Notes: generated from the letters alone by a model not told the origin. DNA of 48,220 nucleotides from Christensenellaceae bacterium (GCA_022768945.1 JALEKY010000054.1:1-48220); one strand, 5' to 3'. Positions 16,664-27,059 are shown, numbered from the stretch's first letter. Translations and numbers: made by a program.

Positions 16664-19249
16664 ATGGGACTTTCACCGATGATGCGTCATTGGCGTCAGA
16701 TAAAGGAAAAGTATAGCGACTGTATAATTTTTTACAGGCTTGGCGACTTTTACGAAATGTTCAACGAGGACGCCGTTAAGGCGAGCTCGATTCTGGAGCT
16801 TACGCTTACAGGTCGCGATTGCGGACTGGAGGAAAGGGCTCCGATGTGCGGAGTCCCTTTTCACGCAGCCGATCAATACATAGCGAAGCTCGTGGAAAAC
16901 GGAGAAAAAGTTGCGGTTTGCGAGCAACTTACCCTTCCCGAAGAGTCTAAAGGACTTGTAGAAAGAGGGGTTATCAGGGTGGTTTCCGCCGGAACCATGA
17001 CTGACAGCAGTCTCCTCGACGAAAAAAAGAACAATTTCATAGCGTGCGTTTACGGGAACGGCAAAGATTACGGTTGCGCCTGGGCGGATATTACTACCGG
17101 CGATTTCTTTGCGGCGCAGTTTTCCGGAAACGGCTCGTTCGATATGCTTATGGATTGTCTTGTAAGGGTGAACCCCGCCGAGATTATATCTAATCAGTCG
17201 GTGTTTATAGCGTCGGAAAATTACGTTATGGTAAAACATTCGGTGCTTCCTAAGTTTTCGCCGTTTCGCGATTTTGCTTTTAAACAAACTTCCGCGGAAA
17301 ATACACTAAAAAGTCAATTCGGAGTCAGTTCGCTTTCCGCTTACGGGACGGACGATAAGCCGTGTGCAGTTTCCGCAGCAGGCGCGCTTGTGGAGTATCT
17401 TAAAGACGCTCAGATGCATGCGCTTAAGAACATAAACAAATTAAAGGTCGAAGAAGACGGCGATTATCTTTTCCTCGACCATAACGCGGTTAGAAATCTC
17501 GAGCTTATCAAATCGATGAGAGACGGAAAGGCTTACGGAACGCTTTTATGGGTTCTCGATAAAACTAAGACGGGCATGGGTTCGAGAAATCTCGCTTCGT
17601 GGCTTTTGTCGCCTCTTTGCGATAAGGAAAAAATAAATTACAGACTCGACGGGGTAGAAGAACTTTACAATAATGCGCTTATAAGAAACGGAATTCGCGA
17701 AATATTGACTTCCGTTAACGATATCGAGCGCATTACGGGTAAAATTTCAAATAATAACGTTAATCCTAAAGACTGTCTCGCTCTCGGCTGTTCTCTCGGA
17801 GTATTGCCGAATATCGTTTTTCAGCTTTCGGGAATGCGGTCGAAAATAATAACCGATATTTGCAAAAATATGGGGGACTACACAGAGCTTTCGAGACTTC
17901 TGACGGACGCTATTTCCGAAGACGCTTCCATTCTGACGAAAGACGGCGGGTATATCAAAGAGGGGTTTGACGCGCGCCTCGACGAGTACAGAAACATAAA
18001 AAAGAACGTTAAAGAGGCTCTCGCCCGTATGGAAGCCGAGGAAAAAGAGCGTACGGGCATAAAAAATCTGAAAATCGGCTACAACAGAGTTTTCGGTTAT
18101 TATATAGAGGTGACGAACTCGTATAAATCTCTCGTTCCGTACGACTATATAAGAAAACAAACGCTCACCGGGGCGGAAAGGTATGTTACGGACGAGCTTA
18201 AAAAACTCGAAGAAAAAATCCTTACAGGCGAAGAAAACGCTTTGAAAATAGAAGCCGAAATTTTCGCTCAAATCAAGGAAAAATTAACGGATAATATCAA
18301 AAAACTTCAAAAGACGGCAAAATCGATAGCGTGTCTCGATACGCTCGCTTCTCTCGCGGAAGTCGCGCGCTCGGCGGGGTATTGCAGACCGGAAATCGCG
18401 GACGGCGACAGCAGGCTTAATATAGTAGGCGGAAGACACCCCGTCGTTGAAGCCGTTTCGAGGGAGCAATTCGTCGCTAACGACACACTTCTCGATACCG
18501 AAGAAAATCGCACTATGATTTTAACGGGCCCGAATATGGCGGGTAAAAGCACGTACATGCGGCAAATCGCGCTTATAGTAATAATGGCGCACGTCGGATC
18601 GTTCGTGCCGTGTTCGTCGGCTGTAGTGCCTCTTACGGACAGAATTTTTACGAGAATCGGCGCGAGCGACAATCTTATTTTCGACCAAAGTACTTTTCTT
18701 GTGGAAATGACCGAAGTCGCTTCTATACTCCTTCACGCAACGAAGAACAGTCTTCTTGTTCTCGACGAGGTGGGAAGGGGCACTAGTACTTACGACGGAT
18801 TGAGCATCGCCTGGGCGGTAGTCGAATATATAACGGCAAACATAAAGGCAAAAACTCTTTTCGCCACGCATTATCACGAACTGACCGAGCTCGAAGGTGT
18901 TATCGACGGGGTAAAGAATTATAAAATCACCGTTAAAGAATTCAACAATTCCATAATTTTCCTCAGGAAAATTATGAGAGGAGGGGCGAACAGAAGCTTC
19001 GGTATAGAGGTCGCTTCGCTCGCCGGCGTTCCCGCCGCGGTAACGGACAGAGCGAAAAAGCTTTTAAAACAGCTCGAAAAGAACGACCTTGCGAAAAAAC
19101 CGCGCAAAGACGAGACCGAAACGGTTAAAAAATCGAAAAGTCAGGTTGAAAACATTATTTCCGAGCTCGATATGAACAACCTTACTCCGATGCAGGCGTT
19201 TTCGATTTTGTCCGATTTAAAGGAAAAAGTCGACGCGAAAAACGAGTAA
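16664..19249 (+). CDS. mutS: DNA mismatch repair protein MutS
   Basis: The 861-residue ATPase recognises mismatches and small loops and recruits MutL. The mismatch-reading motif is FYEMF (residues 29-33), the Walker A is GPNMAGKST (~622) and the Walker B region LLVLDEVGRGTST (~698). A clamp/lever helical region (~250-560) and the C-terminal helix-turn-helix region complete the usual layout and length. ATG with GGGTGGAG 5-10 bp upstream. It is in a tight operon with miaB before it and mutL 15 bp after. Confidence 0.97.
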   Translation: MGLSPMMRHWRQIKEKYSDCIIFYRLGDFYEMFNEDAVKASSILELTLTGRDCGLEERAPMCGVPFHAADQYIAKLVENGEKVAVCEQLTLPEESKGLVERGVIRVVSAGTMTDSSLLDEKKNNFIACVYGNGKDYGCAWADITTGDFFAAQFSGNGSFDMLMDCLVRVNPAEIISNQSVFIASENYVMVKHSVLPKFSPFRDFAFKQTSAENTLKSQFGVSSLSAYGTDDKPCAVSAAGALVEYLKDAQMHALKNINKLKVEEDGDYLFLDHNAVRNLELIKSMRDGKAYGTLLWVLDKTKTGMGSRNLASWLLSPLCDKEKINYRLDGVEELYNNALIRNGIREILTSVNDIERITGKISNNNVNPKDCLALGCSLGVLPNIVFQLSGMRSKIITDICKNMGDYTELSRLLTDAISEDASILTKDGGYIKEGFDARLDEYRNIKKNVKEALARMEAEEKERTGIKNLKIGYNRVFGYYIEVTNSYKSLVPYDYIRKQTLTGAERYVTDELKKLEEKILTGEENALKIEAEIFAQIKEKLTDNIKKLQKTAKSIACLDTLASLAEVARSAGYCRPEIADGDSRLNIVGGRHPVVEAVSREQFVANDTLLDTEENRTMILTGPNMAGKSTYMRQIALIVIMAHVGSFVPCSSAVVPLTDRIFTRIGASDNLIFDQSTFLVEMTEVASILLHATKNSLLVLDEVGRGTSTYDGLSIAWAVVEYITANIKAKTLFATHYHELTELEGVIDGVKNYKITVKEFNNSIIFLRKIMRGGANRSFGIEVASLAGVPAAVTDRAKKLLKQLEKNDLAKKPRKDETETVKKSKSQVENIISELDMNNLTPMQAFSILSDLKEKVDAKNE

Positions 19250-19264
19250 TACGGGAGAAACAAA

Positions 19265-21487
19265 TTGAAAATAAACATTCTTGACAAAAGCGTTTATAAT
19301 CGGATTGCCGCGGGAGAAGTTGTAGAAAGACCTTTTTCCGTAATCAAAGAGTTGACCGAAAACGCTATAGACGCAGGCTCTAAAAATATAAAAATCTCTA
19401 TTTGGAACGGCGGAAAAGACCGTGTGGAAATAGAGGACGACGGCTGCGGCATAGAAAAAGAGGAGCTTAACAAAGCGTTGCTTCCGCACGCCACAAGCAA
19501 GATTAAGGACGTTAAAGACCTTGACTCGATCATGACATTGGGGTTCCGCGGCGAAGCTCTCGCAAGCATTGCGAGCGTTTCCAAGCTGACTATCGTATCG
19601 AAACCGGCGAGTCAGGAGTTCGGCGGGAGAATTTACTGCGAAGGTGGCGTTATAAGCGAAGTTACGGACTATCCGTCGAATAACGGAACGAAAATCACCG
19701 TAGACGATTTGTTTTTTAATACGCCCGTTCGCGCCAAGTTTTTAAAAACCACGAGAGCCGAAGAGGGGGATATAACCGACATAGTGGGCAGACTTATTCT
19801 CGCTAATCCGGATATTTCTTTTAAGTATTATGCGGACGATAAGCTTGTTTTGCAATCGTTCGGCGGGGGCGAGGAAGAAGCTTTGATTTCCGTTTACGGA
19901 ACGGAAGCGGTAAAAAATTGTTTTCGCATAGAAACGGTTAAAAACGGAATTCTCATAAAAGGGTATATAGGCAGACATTTCTTTACAAAGCCCAACAGAA
20001 CGTATCAAACGCTTATAATCAACGGCAGATATGTTATAAATCAAACGGTTTCTTCGGCTATACATAACGCCTATCAATCGTATTTGATGAAACGGCAATA
20101 TCCGTTTTTCGTTCTTAGCCTTACCGTTCCGTCGGACGCGGTTGACGTAAACGTTCACCCGAATAAAACAGAAGTAAGGTTTAACAATAACCAGGTTATA
20201 TACGGAAGCTTGTACAGCGTGGTTTCCAAGGTTCTCGACGGCTCTAACGAAGCTATAAACATAGTAAAAAGCGACGGAAAAGAGCTTATTTCTGAGCAAT
20301 CGGCTTCTTCGACAGGCGAGGAATTTTTTGATAAAAAACAAGATAACGTCGATAAAAACGTGCCATCGGAATTTACTAAAAAACAAGAAAACGAGAAGTT
20401 CGGAAGGAACGCGTTTACGCCGCCAAAGCATATCGGTGATCGGAAAACCGAGCCGATGCAAAAAGTGTATCTCGGCGGGGATTTTGCCGAAAAGACGAAA
20501 GAGGACGAAGAAAGGGAAAAGAGAGCGGAAGACGCATTCCTTGCCAATAAAAAGTTTTTGGAAGAACTCGACAGAAAAGTTTCGGAAAAGAAATCCGTGT
20601 CGGAAGCAGAAAGCAGATTTTTGTCGGCAAGCGAGAATTTAAAGGTCGTTTCGGACGGAGAGGATATATCCGGGCAGGAAACGACGGAGAACAGCGGTAA
20701 AACACAGCTCGACAAAAACGACGATAATCAAAATGAAAATTCTTTTTCTAAAGCTGTTTTTGCAGATTCAGGCGTAAAAGTTTCGATAGGTCGTAAAGAC
20801 AAGGAAGAGTCGATAGAAACACGAAATTCAGTTGCCGGCGACGAGACGGAACGTAATGAGGTTTCGGAAAATTCGTTCGATACGAAGCCTTCGGCTCAGA
20901 CCGACCTCGGAATAGAAAAGGAATTCGTTTACATAGGGCAGGCGTTCAAAACGTATCTGATTTTTCAGCGCGGCGAGGATTTGTATTTTGTCGATCAGCA
21001 CGCGGCGCATGAACGGATTTTGTTTGATTCTCTCTACGAAAGAGCCGTAAACGGCGAAAAATTAACTCAGCCGCTTCTTATTCCGTACATTTTAAATCTT
21101 AACAGCGTTGAAAGTCAGTATTTCGCTTCGAGAAAGTCTTATCTCGAAGAAATAGGCTTCGTAATAGACGAATTCGGATATAATTGCTTTAAAATTACCG
21201 AAGTTCCCGTGGAAATCGCGGATATGAATTTGCAGACGTTTTTCGCGGATTTTCTTTCGGATAACGCTTTGAAGCAGGAAAAAGTTCCTGAGCTTATAAG
21301 AGAGAAGCTGTGCCAGAGGGCTTGCAAATCGGCTATTAAGGCCGGATACGACCTTTCTAAATCGGAAATAGACGCGCTACTTAAAAAAATGAAGGGAAAT
21401 ATGGGGCTTAAATGTCCGCACGGAAGACCTGTTTCCGTGAGAATTACCGAAACAGAGATTGAAAAATGGTTCAAGAGAATAGTTTGA
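19265..21487 (+). CDS. mutL: DNA mismatch repair protein MutL
   Basis: The 740-residue protein has an N-terminal GHKL ATPase (ELTENAIDAG, DDGCGI, GFRGEAL) and a C-terminal dimerisation/endonuclease domain. Between them lies a long acidic, Ser/Lys/Glu-rich linker (about residues 340-555), longer than usual. The endonuclease motif reads DQHAAHERILFD (~576), where the last acidic residue is Asp instead of the usual Glu; ACKSAIKAG and CPHGRP (~717) are also present, so latent nicking activity is likely kept. TTG start after GGGAGA. The last codons overlap the miaA gene by 22 bp. Confidence 0.95.
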   Translation: MKINILDKSVYNRIAAGEVVERPFSVIKELTENAIDAGSKNIKISIWNGGKDRVEIEDDGCGIEKEELNKALLPHATSKIKDVKDLDSIMTLGFRGEALASIASVSKLTIVSKPASQEFGGRIYCEGGVISEVTDYPSNNGTKITVDDLFFNTPVRAKFLKTTRAEEGDITDIVGRLILANPDISFKYYADDKLVLQSFGGGEEEALISVYGTEAVKNCFRIETVKNGILIKGYIGRHFFTKPNRTYQTLIINGRYVINQTVSSAIHNAYQSYLMKRQYPFFVLSLTVPSDAVDVNVHPNKTEVRFNNNQVIYGSLYSVVSKVLDGSNEAINIVKSDGKELISEQSASSTGEEFFDKKQDNVDKNVPSEFTKKQENEKFGRNAFTPPKHIGDRKTEPMQKVYLGGDFAEKTKEDEEREKRAEDAFLANKKFLEELDRKVSEKKSVSEAESRFLSASENLKVVSDGEDISGQETTENSGKTQLDKNDDNQNENSFSKAVFADSGVKVSIGRKDKEESIETRNSVAGDETERNEVSENSFDTKPSAQTDLGIEKEFVYIGQAFKTYLIFQRGEDLYFVDQHAAHERILFDSLYERAVNGEKLTQPLLIPYILNLNSVESQYFASRKSYLEEIGFVIDEFGYNCFKITEVPVEIADMNLQTFFADFLSDNALKQEKVPELIREKLCQRACKSAIKAGYDLSKSEIDALLKKMKGNMGLKCPHGRPVSVRITETEIEKWFKRIV

Positions 21488-22416
21488 GCAAGGTGCTCGT
21501 AATTTGCGGAGCCACCGCCTCGGGCAAGACTGCGCTCGCCGTCGAATGCGCAAAAAACTTTAACGGCGAAGTCGTTTCCGCGGATTCCATGTGTATTTAC
21601 CGAGGGCTCGATATAGGCACTGCTAAACCGACGGAAGAGGAGAAGCAGGGAATTCCTCATTATATGATAGACGTTGCAGGCGCGAAAGACAATTTTTCCG
21701 TTGGCGATTATAAAGAGCGGGCGAGCTTGATATTAAAAGATATTCTTTCCCGGGGTAAGCTTCCGATAATTTGCGGCGGAACGGGGTTTTATATCAATTC
21801 TCTTCTTTTTGATTTAAGCTACGGAAATGCGCCGGCGGATAATTTCGTCAGGGCAAAATACGTTGATTATTATGAAAAAAACGGGAAACAGGCTCTGTAT
21901 GATTTACTTGTAGAAAAAGATCCCGAAACGGCGTATAAATTGCACGTTAACGACGTAAAACGCGTTTCGCGCGCGCTTGAAATTCTTGAAATTTCGGGCA
22001 AAAAAAAGTCTGAGATAAAGGATGATTTGACGCCGCGTTACGATTACAGGTCGTTTGCGATAGATTTTCCGCGCGAAGTACTTTACGACAGAATTAACAA
22101 ACGCGTGGATATAATGATGAACGACGGGCTTTTGGACGAGGTAAGAGGACTTTTGGCTTCAGGCGTTACGCGCGATTGTCAAAGTATGCAGGGGATAGGT
22201 TATAAAGAAGCGGCGGACGGGTTTGAAAACGGCTTATCCGAAAGCGAAATAGCCGAAACGATTAAATTCAACACGAGGCATTACGCCAAAAGGCAGATAA
22301 CTTTTTTCAAACGTGACGAAAGACTAAAACTTCTGTCTCCGAAAGAAAAAAACGGTTTTTTGGACGAAATCTATAAGGAATTACAAAAACAGGGAAATTA
22401 CGGCAATATAAAATGA
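21466..22416 (+). CDS. miaA: tRNA dimethylallyltransferase
   Basis: The 316-residue enzyme transfers a dimethylallyl group to A37 of tRNAs reading codons that start with U, giving the substrate of MiaB. The P-loop is GATASGKT, followed by the substrate motif SADSMCIYRGLDIGTAKP and GGTGFYI. The coordinates use the ATG at 21466, inside mutL; a TTG at 21484 overlapping the mutL stop is an alternative and would shorten the protein by 6 residues. Its stop shares ATGA with the next gene. Co-transcription with miaB in one operon makes functional sense. Confidence 0.94.
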   Translation: MVQENSLSKVLVICGATASGKTALAVECAKNFNGEVVSADSMCIYRGLDIGTAKPTEEEKQGIPHYMIDVAGAKDNFSVGDYKERASLILKDILSRGKLPIICGGTGFYINSLLFDLSYGNAPADNFVRAKYVDYYEKNGKQALYDLLVEKDPETAYKLHVNDVKRVSRALEILEISGKKKSEIKDDLTPRYDYRSFAIDFPREVLYDRINKRVDIMMNDGLLDEVRGLLASGVTRDCQSMQGIGYKEAADGFENGLSESEIAETIKFNTRHYAKRQITFFKRDERLKLLSPKEKNGFLDEIYKELQKQGNYGNIK

Positions 22417-23636
22417 TTGAAAAAATAATAGAAAATGCAAAACAAGCATTAGAAAAACAATTCAAAGAAACCGAAAAGACGGCAATTTACAATCAAAAGA
22501 AAGTTCTTGACGCTTTTAACAAAGAGAGAATTGCTCTAAGACATTTCGCCCCCACGACGGGTTACGGTTACGACAGCGACGGAAGAGACGCGCTCAACAG
22601 AGTTTACGCAAGGGTTTTCGGCGCGGAAAAGGCTGTCGTTTCCCCGTATATAGCTTCGGGAACGGTTGCGCTGTCTCTCGGATTGTTTTCCGTTTTGATG
22701 CCGGGTGACAATTTTGTTTCAGCTACGGGAAAACCTTACGATACCTTGATTGACGTAATCGAGGGAGAAAAAATAGGTTCTCTAAAGGATTATGGTATTA
22801 AATTTCACTCTATCCCTTTAAAAAACGGCAAAATCGACGTTGAATCGGTTATTTTGTATATGAAAAAGAATAACCCGAAGATGATATATTTTCAGCGTTC
22901 GAGAGGATATGACTGGCGTCCGTCTTTTTCCGTCTACGAGATGGGAGAAGTTTTTAAAACGTTGAGAGATAACGGCTTCGAAGGGATTATTTTTGTCGAT
23001 AACTGCTACGGTGAATTTGTTGAAAAGGACGAACCCACGGCGGTCGGCGCGGATATGATGGCGGGTTCGCTTATCAAAAACGCGGGCGGTGGGCTTGCGC
23101 CTACCGGAGGATACATTGCGGGCAAGGAGAAATATATAAGACTTGTCGAAAACAGGCTTACGGCTCCGTCTGTAGGCGGCGAAGTCGGTTCTTACGCGTT
23201 TACGTATCAGTATTTTTATCAGGGTTTGTTTATCGCTCCGCACACCGTAAAGCAGGCTATAGACGGTAATATGCTTATCGGTGAAGCTCTTTCGTCGATG
23301 GGGTACGAAACTATGCCCGTTCGCGGCGAAATTCCGAGAGATATAACTCGTTCGGTTAAGTTCAATACCGAAAAAGAGCTTGTTTCGTTTATTCAATCCG
23401 TTCAGGAAGTTTCTCCGGTCGACAGCTTCGTATCGCTCGAAGCGTGGGATATGCCCGGTTACGACCATAAAGTTATAATGGCTGCCGGGTGTTTCGTGCA
23501 AGGTTCGTCTATAGAACTTTCCGCAGACGCGCCGATAAAGGAGCCTTATATAGCTTACGTTCAGGGCGGACTTACGTTCGAACATTGCGTTATCGCGACT
23601 GAACGAATTTTGAAAAAACTTCTCGAAAACAAATAA
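22413..23636 (+). CDS. ynbB: PLP-dependent methionine gamma-lyase-like protein (YnbB/aluminium-resistance family)
   Basis: The 407-residue protein is a fold-type I pyridoxal-phosphate enzyme of the YnbB family, which follows miaA/hfq in many Firmicutes. The family motif LRHFAPTTGYGYDSDGRD is near residue 42, and the expected PLP lysine is in AGSLIKNAGG (~222). The true substrate is not established; 'aluminium resistance' is a legacy name. The ATG overlaps the miaA stop by 4 bp (ATGA), a sign of coupled translation. Confidence 0.88.
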   Translation: MIEKIIENAKQALEKQFKETEKTAIYNQKKVLDAFNKERIALRHFAPTTGYGYDSDGRDALNRVYARVFGAEKAVVSPYIASGTVALSLGLFSVLMPGDNFVSATGKPYDTLIDVIEGEKIGSLKDYGIKFHSIPLKNGKIDVESVILYMKKNNPKMIYFQRSRGYDWRPSFSVYEMGEVFKTLRDNGFEGIIFVDNCYGEFVEKDEPTAVGADMMAGSLIKNAGGGLAPTGGYIAGKEKYIRLVENRLTAPSVGGEVGSYAFTYQYFYQGLFIAPHTVKQAIDGNMLIGEALSSMGYETMPVRGEIPRDITRSVKFNTEKELVSFIQSVQEVSPVDSFVSLEAWDMPGYDHKVIMAAGCFVQGSSIELSADAPIKEPYIAYVQGGLTFEHCVIATERILKKLLENK

Positions 23637-23661
23637 TTCGATAAATTACGAAGGCATAAAA

Positions 23662-24324
23662 ATGAGTAAAAAACTTGTAATTTTTGACTTAGACGGCACA
23701 CTTTTGGATACATCTGAAGATTTAAAAAATTCGATGAATAAAATGCTCGAAAGCTACGGCTATCCGCTTATTACGGCTGACGACGCCAAGCGTTTTATAG
23801 GCAACGGAGCGAGAATGTTCGTTCTTCGCTCGCTTCCCGATTATGCGAAAGACAAAGTCGACGAAGCCATGGCAAAGTACAACGACTTTTATAACAACAG
23901 CGGATCGCCTTGCACTCATTTATACGCAGGAATGGACGAAGTTCTCGAGTTTTGCAATAAAGCGGGTTTGAAAACAGCTATCGTTTCAAATAAACCGCAA
24001 GCTTCCACGGACGCCGTTTACGAAGAGTATCTTTCTTCCTATCCGTTCGATTACGTGTACGGGAGAAGGGAGGGATTCGGCCATAAGCCGGATAAAGAAT
24101 GCGGCGAATACGTTCTGAACGCCCTCGGGTGCGACAAAAACGATACGATTGTGGTAGGCGACGGCGAAACCGACGTGAAATTCGCAATAAACCTCGGTGC
24201 CAAATGTATTTCTGTGTTATGGGGTTACAGACCGAAAGAAGTTCTCCGAAAAGAGGGAGCGGATACGTTCGTCGAAACGCCGAAAGAACTGTTGGAAGAG
24301 ATAAAAAAATTTGCCGAAAAGTAA
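23662..24324 (+). CDS. HAD-family phosphatase, phosphoglycolate phosphatase-like
   Basis: The 220-residue protein has the HAD motifs in order: DLDGTLLDTSEDL (I), SNKP (II), the lysine of GHKPDKE, and GDGETDVKFA (IV), with a helical cap between motifs I and II. It resembles Gph-type phosphatases that remove 2-phosphoglycolate, but HAD substrate calls from sequence are unreliable. GAAGG precedes the ATG. It lies 25 bp after ynbB. Confidence 0.82.
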   Translation: MSKKLVIFDLDGTLLDTSEDLKNSMNKMLESYGYPLITADDAKRFIGNGARMFVLRSLPDYAKDKVDEAMAKYNDFYNNSGSPCTHLYAGMDEVLEFCNKAGLKTAIVSNKPQASTDAVYEEYLSSYPFDYVYGRREGFGHKPDKECGEYVLNALGCDKNDTIVVGDGETDVKFAINLGAKCISVLWGYRPKEVLRKEGADTFVETPKELLEEIKKFAEK

Positions 24325-24388
24325 AAAATATTTCGGCGCGTTTTATCTCGAAGGGAAAATTCGATAGATTAAAAACGGAGAAAACATA

Positions 24389-25342
24389 ATGAAATTTACT
24401 GAATTCACAGTAAGCACTACAAGCGAAGCTCAGGAAATAATAAGCGACGTGATGTGGTCGTTTACGAATTACGGCGTGGCTATTTGCGACGTTAACGATA
24501 TAATAGAACTTATCGAAAAACGCAGAAGCACATGGGATTATATCGACGAAAAACTTTCCGGCGCGGCAAGCGAAAAGAGTACCGAAGTTCTTGTTAAAGC
24601 GTATGTGCCGACGGAAAAAACGGAAGAAGTTTCCGTACTTTTGAGAAAGAGGCTTGACGAAATAGCCGAAAATTCGAAAGGATATATCCCGGTCGGCAGT
24701 CTTGAAACGGTTAAACGCACGGTTGACGGCGACGATTGGATAGAAATTTGGCGCAAACACTATCGCCCGATGTTGTTCGGTAAAGTTTGGGTTTGTCCCG
24801 AGTGGCTGGAAAAAGAGGTTCCGGACGATAAAATAAAGGTAAGAATAGACTCGAATATGGCTTTCGGAACGGGAGAACACGAAACGACGTCGATGGTTAT
24901 CGAGATGATGCAGGAGTATATAAAGCCGTCGGATACCGTTATAGACGTCGGTTGCGGAAGCGGAATTCTCGGTATAGCCGCGGTTAAGCTCGGCGCCGCG
25001 CATGCGATTTTGACCGATATCGATTTCGTTGCCGTAAAAAGCGCGGAACACAACTGCATGCTTAACGGCGTTTCGGATAAAACGACGGTCGCTTTAGCCA
25101 ACTTACTTGACGATACCTCGGTGAAAGGAGAGCTTATTGTTGCTAATATTACAGCCGAAGTTCTCGGCGTTCTGGCAAGGGGCATTCTTAAAAACATAAA
25201 AGAAAAAGGCATTCTTATTATGAGCGGAATTATTCGCTCGCGCTACGATTTTGTACTGAAAACCTATTCCGATTTGGGATTTAATTTGATTGAAAAAAGG
25301 CAGAAGGGCGAATGGATAGCGATGGCGATGAGAAAAGAATAG
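24389..25342 (+). CDS. prmA: Ribosomal protein L11 methyltransferase
   Basis: The 317-residue SAM-dependent enzyme methylates ribosomal protein L11. It has the N-terminal substrate-recognition region followed by the SAM-binding motif VIDVGCGSGILGIAAVKLGA (~residue 185) and the MAFGTGEHETT motif just before it, which is characteristic of PrmA. ATG with CGGAG upstream. Confidence 0.93.
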   Translation: MKFTEFTVSTTSEAQEIISDVMWSFTNYGVAICDVNDIIELIEKRRSTWDYIDEKLSGAASEKSTEVLVKAYVPTEKTEEVSVLLRKRLDEIAENSKGYIPVGSLETVKRTVDGDDWIEIWRKHYRPMLFGKVWVCPEWLEKEVPDDKIKVRIDSNMAFGTGEHETTSMVIEMMQEYIKPSDTVIDVGCGSGILGIAAVKLGAAHAILTDIDFVAVKSAEHNCMLNGVSDKTTVALANLLDDTSVKGELIVANITAEVLGVLARGILKNIKEKGILIMSGIIRSRYDFVLKTYSDLGFNLIEKRQKGEWIAMAMRKE

Positions 25343-25433
25343 ATTAAAAAATTTCTTTAAAATCGACCATAAATAAAGGAATTTTTAAAGGGTTTATGTT
25401 AAGCATAATACCGAATTTGCACGGAGAAACAGA

Positions 25434-26672
25434 ATGAAAGCAGTTGTTTTCACGCTTGGTTGTAAAGTTAATCAATGCGAAAGCGCTACGCTTATACAGG
25501 GGCTTAAACAGAAAGGTTACGACGTTTCCGATGAGCTCGGTTACGCAGACGTCTTTATAATAAATACCTGCGCCGTAACGGCGGAAGCGGAGAAAAAATC
25601 AAGACAAGCCATTGCGAGGGTGAGAAAATTCAATCCTTCGGCAAAAGTTATAATTACAGGTTGCGCTTCGGAAAAGTCGCCTAAGGATTTTATAGAAAAG
25701 GAGAACGTTTTTCTCGTTACGGGTGCTAAGAGTAAGGATAAAATACTCGATATGCTCGAAGATCGCGGAGTTTTTATAGAGAAAAACGATGAATATTACG
25801 AAGAATATCTCCCCGCGGGCACTTTAAAAACGCGTTCTTATATAAAAGTGCAGGACGGTTGCAATAATTTTTGTTCGTATTGCATTGTTCCGTATCTACG
25901 CGGTCGTTCAAGGTCGCGTTCTCCCGAAAGCATAAAGAAAGAAATTGAGTTTTTAAAGCCGACCGAGGCCGTTATCACGGGCATAAACTTATCCGATTAT
26001 AAATTTAACGGTATGAAGCTCGGAGACCTGCTGCGCGAATTAAAAGATTACGATATGAGAATTCGCCTCGGTTCGTTGGAAGTAGGGGTGATAGACGACA
26101 ATCTCCTTTCGGCAACCAAAGAATTAAAGGATTTTGCGCCGCATTTTCATCTCTCTCTTCAATCGGGATCGGATAAAGTTCTTAAAGAAATGAACAGAAA
26201 ATATACCCGCGACGAGTACGCTTACAAAGTGGATTTAATTAGAAAATATTACCCGGAATCAGCTGTTACAACAGACATAATCGTCGGGTTTTCTACAGAA
26301 AACGAAAAGGATTTTGAAGATACGCTCGAGCTTGTCGATAGAGTTTGTTTTTCGGATATTCATTGCTTTGCTTATTCAAGAAGAGAGGGAACGAAGGCGT
26401 ATTCGTTGTCGCCGCTTGACGAAAAAATCAAGAAGGAAAGACTTGACGTTCTTCTTGCGAGAAAAACTTCTCTCAGAAAAAAATTCATTGACGCCAACCT
26501 CGGCTCGGAGCGCGAAGTCGTTATAGAAGAAACGGAAAAAGGTTTTCAGACTGGGTATACGGACAACTATATAAGGGTATACATTCCCGAGGGCGATAAT
26601 CTTTCGGGAAAAGTTAAGGTCACGCTTTTAAAAGAGTTCGAAGACGGTGCGCTTGCAAAGCCTGTCGATTGA
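25434..26672 (+). CDS. mtaB: tRNA t6A37 methylthiotransferase MtaB
   Basis: The 412-residue radical SAM methylthiotransferase converts t6A37 to ms2t6A in tRNAs reading ANN codons. N-terminal cysteines are in TLGCKVNQCES, NTCAVTAEAEKKSRQ and TGCASEK, and the radical SAM site is GCNNFCSYCIVP. The TLGCKVNQ start and NTCAVT separate it from MiaB in the same window. A TRAM-like end follows. ATG with CGGAG upstream. prmA and mtaB are neighbours in many Firmicutes. Confidence 0.93.
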   Translation: MKAVVFTLGCKVNQCESATLIQGLKQKGYDVSDELGYADVFIINTCAVTAEAEKKSRQAIARVRKFNPSAKVIITGCASEKSPKDFIEKENVFLVTGAKSKDKILDMLEDRGVFIEKNDEYYEEYLPAGTLKTRSYIKVQDGCNNFCSYCIVPYLRGRSRSRSPESIKKEIEFLKPTEAVITGINLSDYKFNGMKLGDLLRELKDYDMRIRLGSLEVGVIDDNLLSATKELKDFAPHFHLSLQSGSDKVLKEMNRKYTRDEYAYKVDLIRKYYPESAVTTDIIVGFSTENEKDFEDTLELVDRVCFSDIHCFAYSRREGTKAYSLSPLDEKIKKERLDVLLARKTSLRKKFIDANLGSEREVVIEETEKGFQTGYTDNYIRVYIPEGDNLSGKVKVTLLKEFEDGALAKPVD

Positions 26673-26717
26673 ACTATCGGTCGTTTATATCTTTAATTCT
26701 ATAAAAAGGAGAAAACT

Positions 26718-27059
26718 ATGTGCGATTGTTTGTTTTGTAAATTCGTTTCGGGTGAAATTCCCGTAAACAAAGTGTACGAGGACGATAAAATGATTATTAT
26801 TCGTGATATCAATCCTCAGGCTAAAAATCATTTTCTCGGAATTCCGAAGGCTCATTTCAAGCTTATTTCCGAGGCTACGCCCGAGCAGGTCGCTATGATA
26901 GGGGAATGTCTGAAAACGATTTCTTCGCTTACCGAAGAGTTGTCGCTTCAAAACGGTTACAGACTCGTTATAAATCAAGGTGACGATGCCGGTCAGACCG
27001 TTTTTCATCTTCATATACACATTCTTTCCGGGCAAAAGATGAATTGGCAACCGGCTTAG
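26718..27059 (+). CDS. HIT-family nucleotide hydrolase (HinT-like)
   Basis: The 113-residue protein has the histidine triad HLHIHIL near its end (about residues 97-103) and the N-terminal zinc-type CDCLFC followed by GEIPVNKVYEDD. HinT-like proteins hydrolyse nucleoside phosphoramidates. Length is usual. AAAAAGGAG lies 7 bp before ATG. It sits 45 bp after mtaB and upstream of rpsU. Confidence 0.92.
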   Translation: MCDCLFCKFVSGEIPVNKVYEDDKMIIIRDINPQAKNHFLGIPKAHFKLISEATPEQVAMIGECLKTISSLTEELSLQNGYRLVINQGDDAGQTVFHLHIHILSGQKMNWQPA

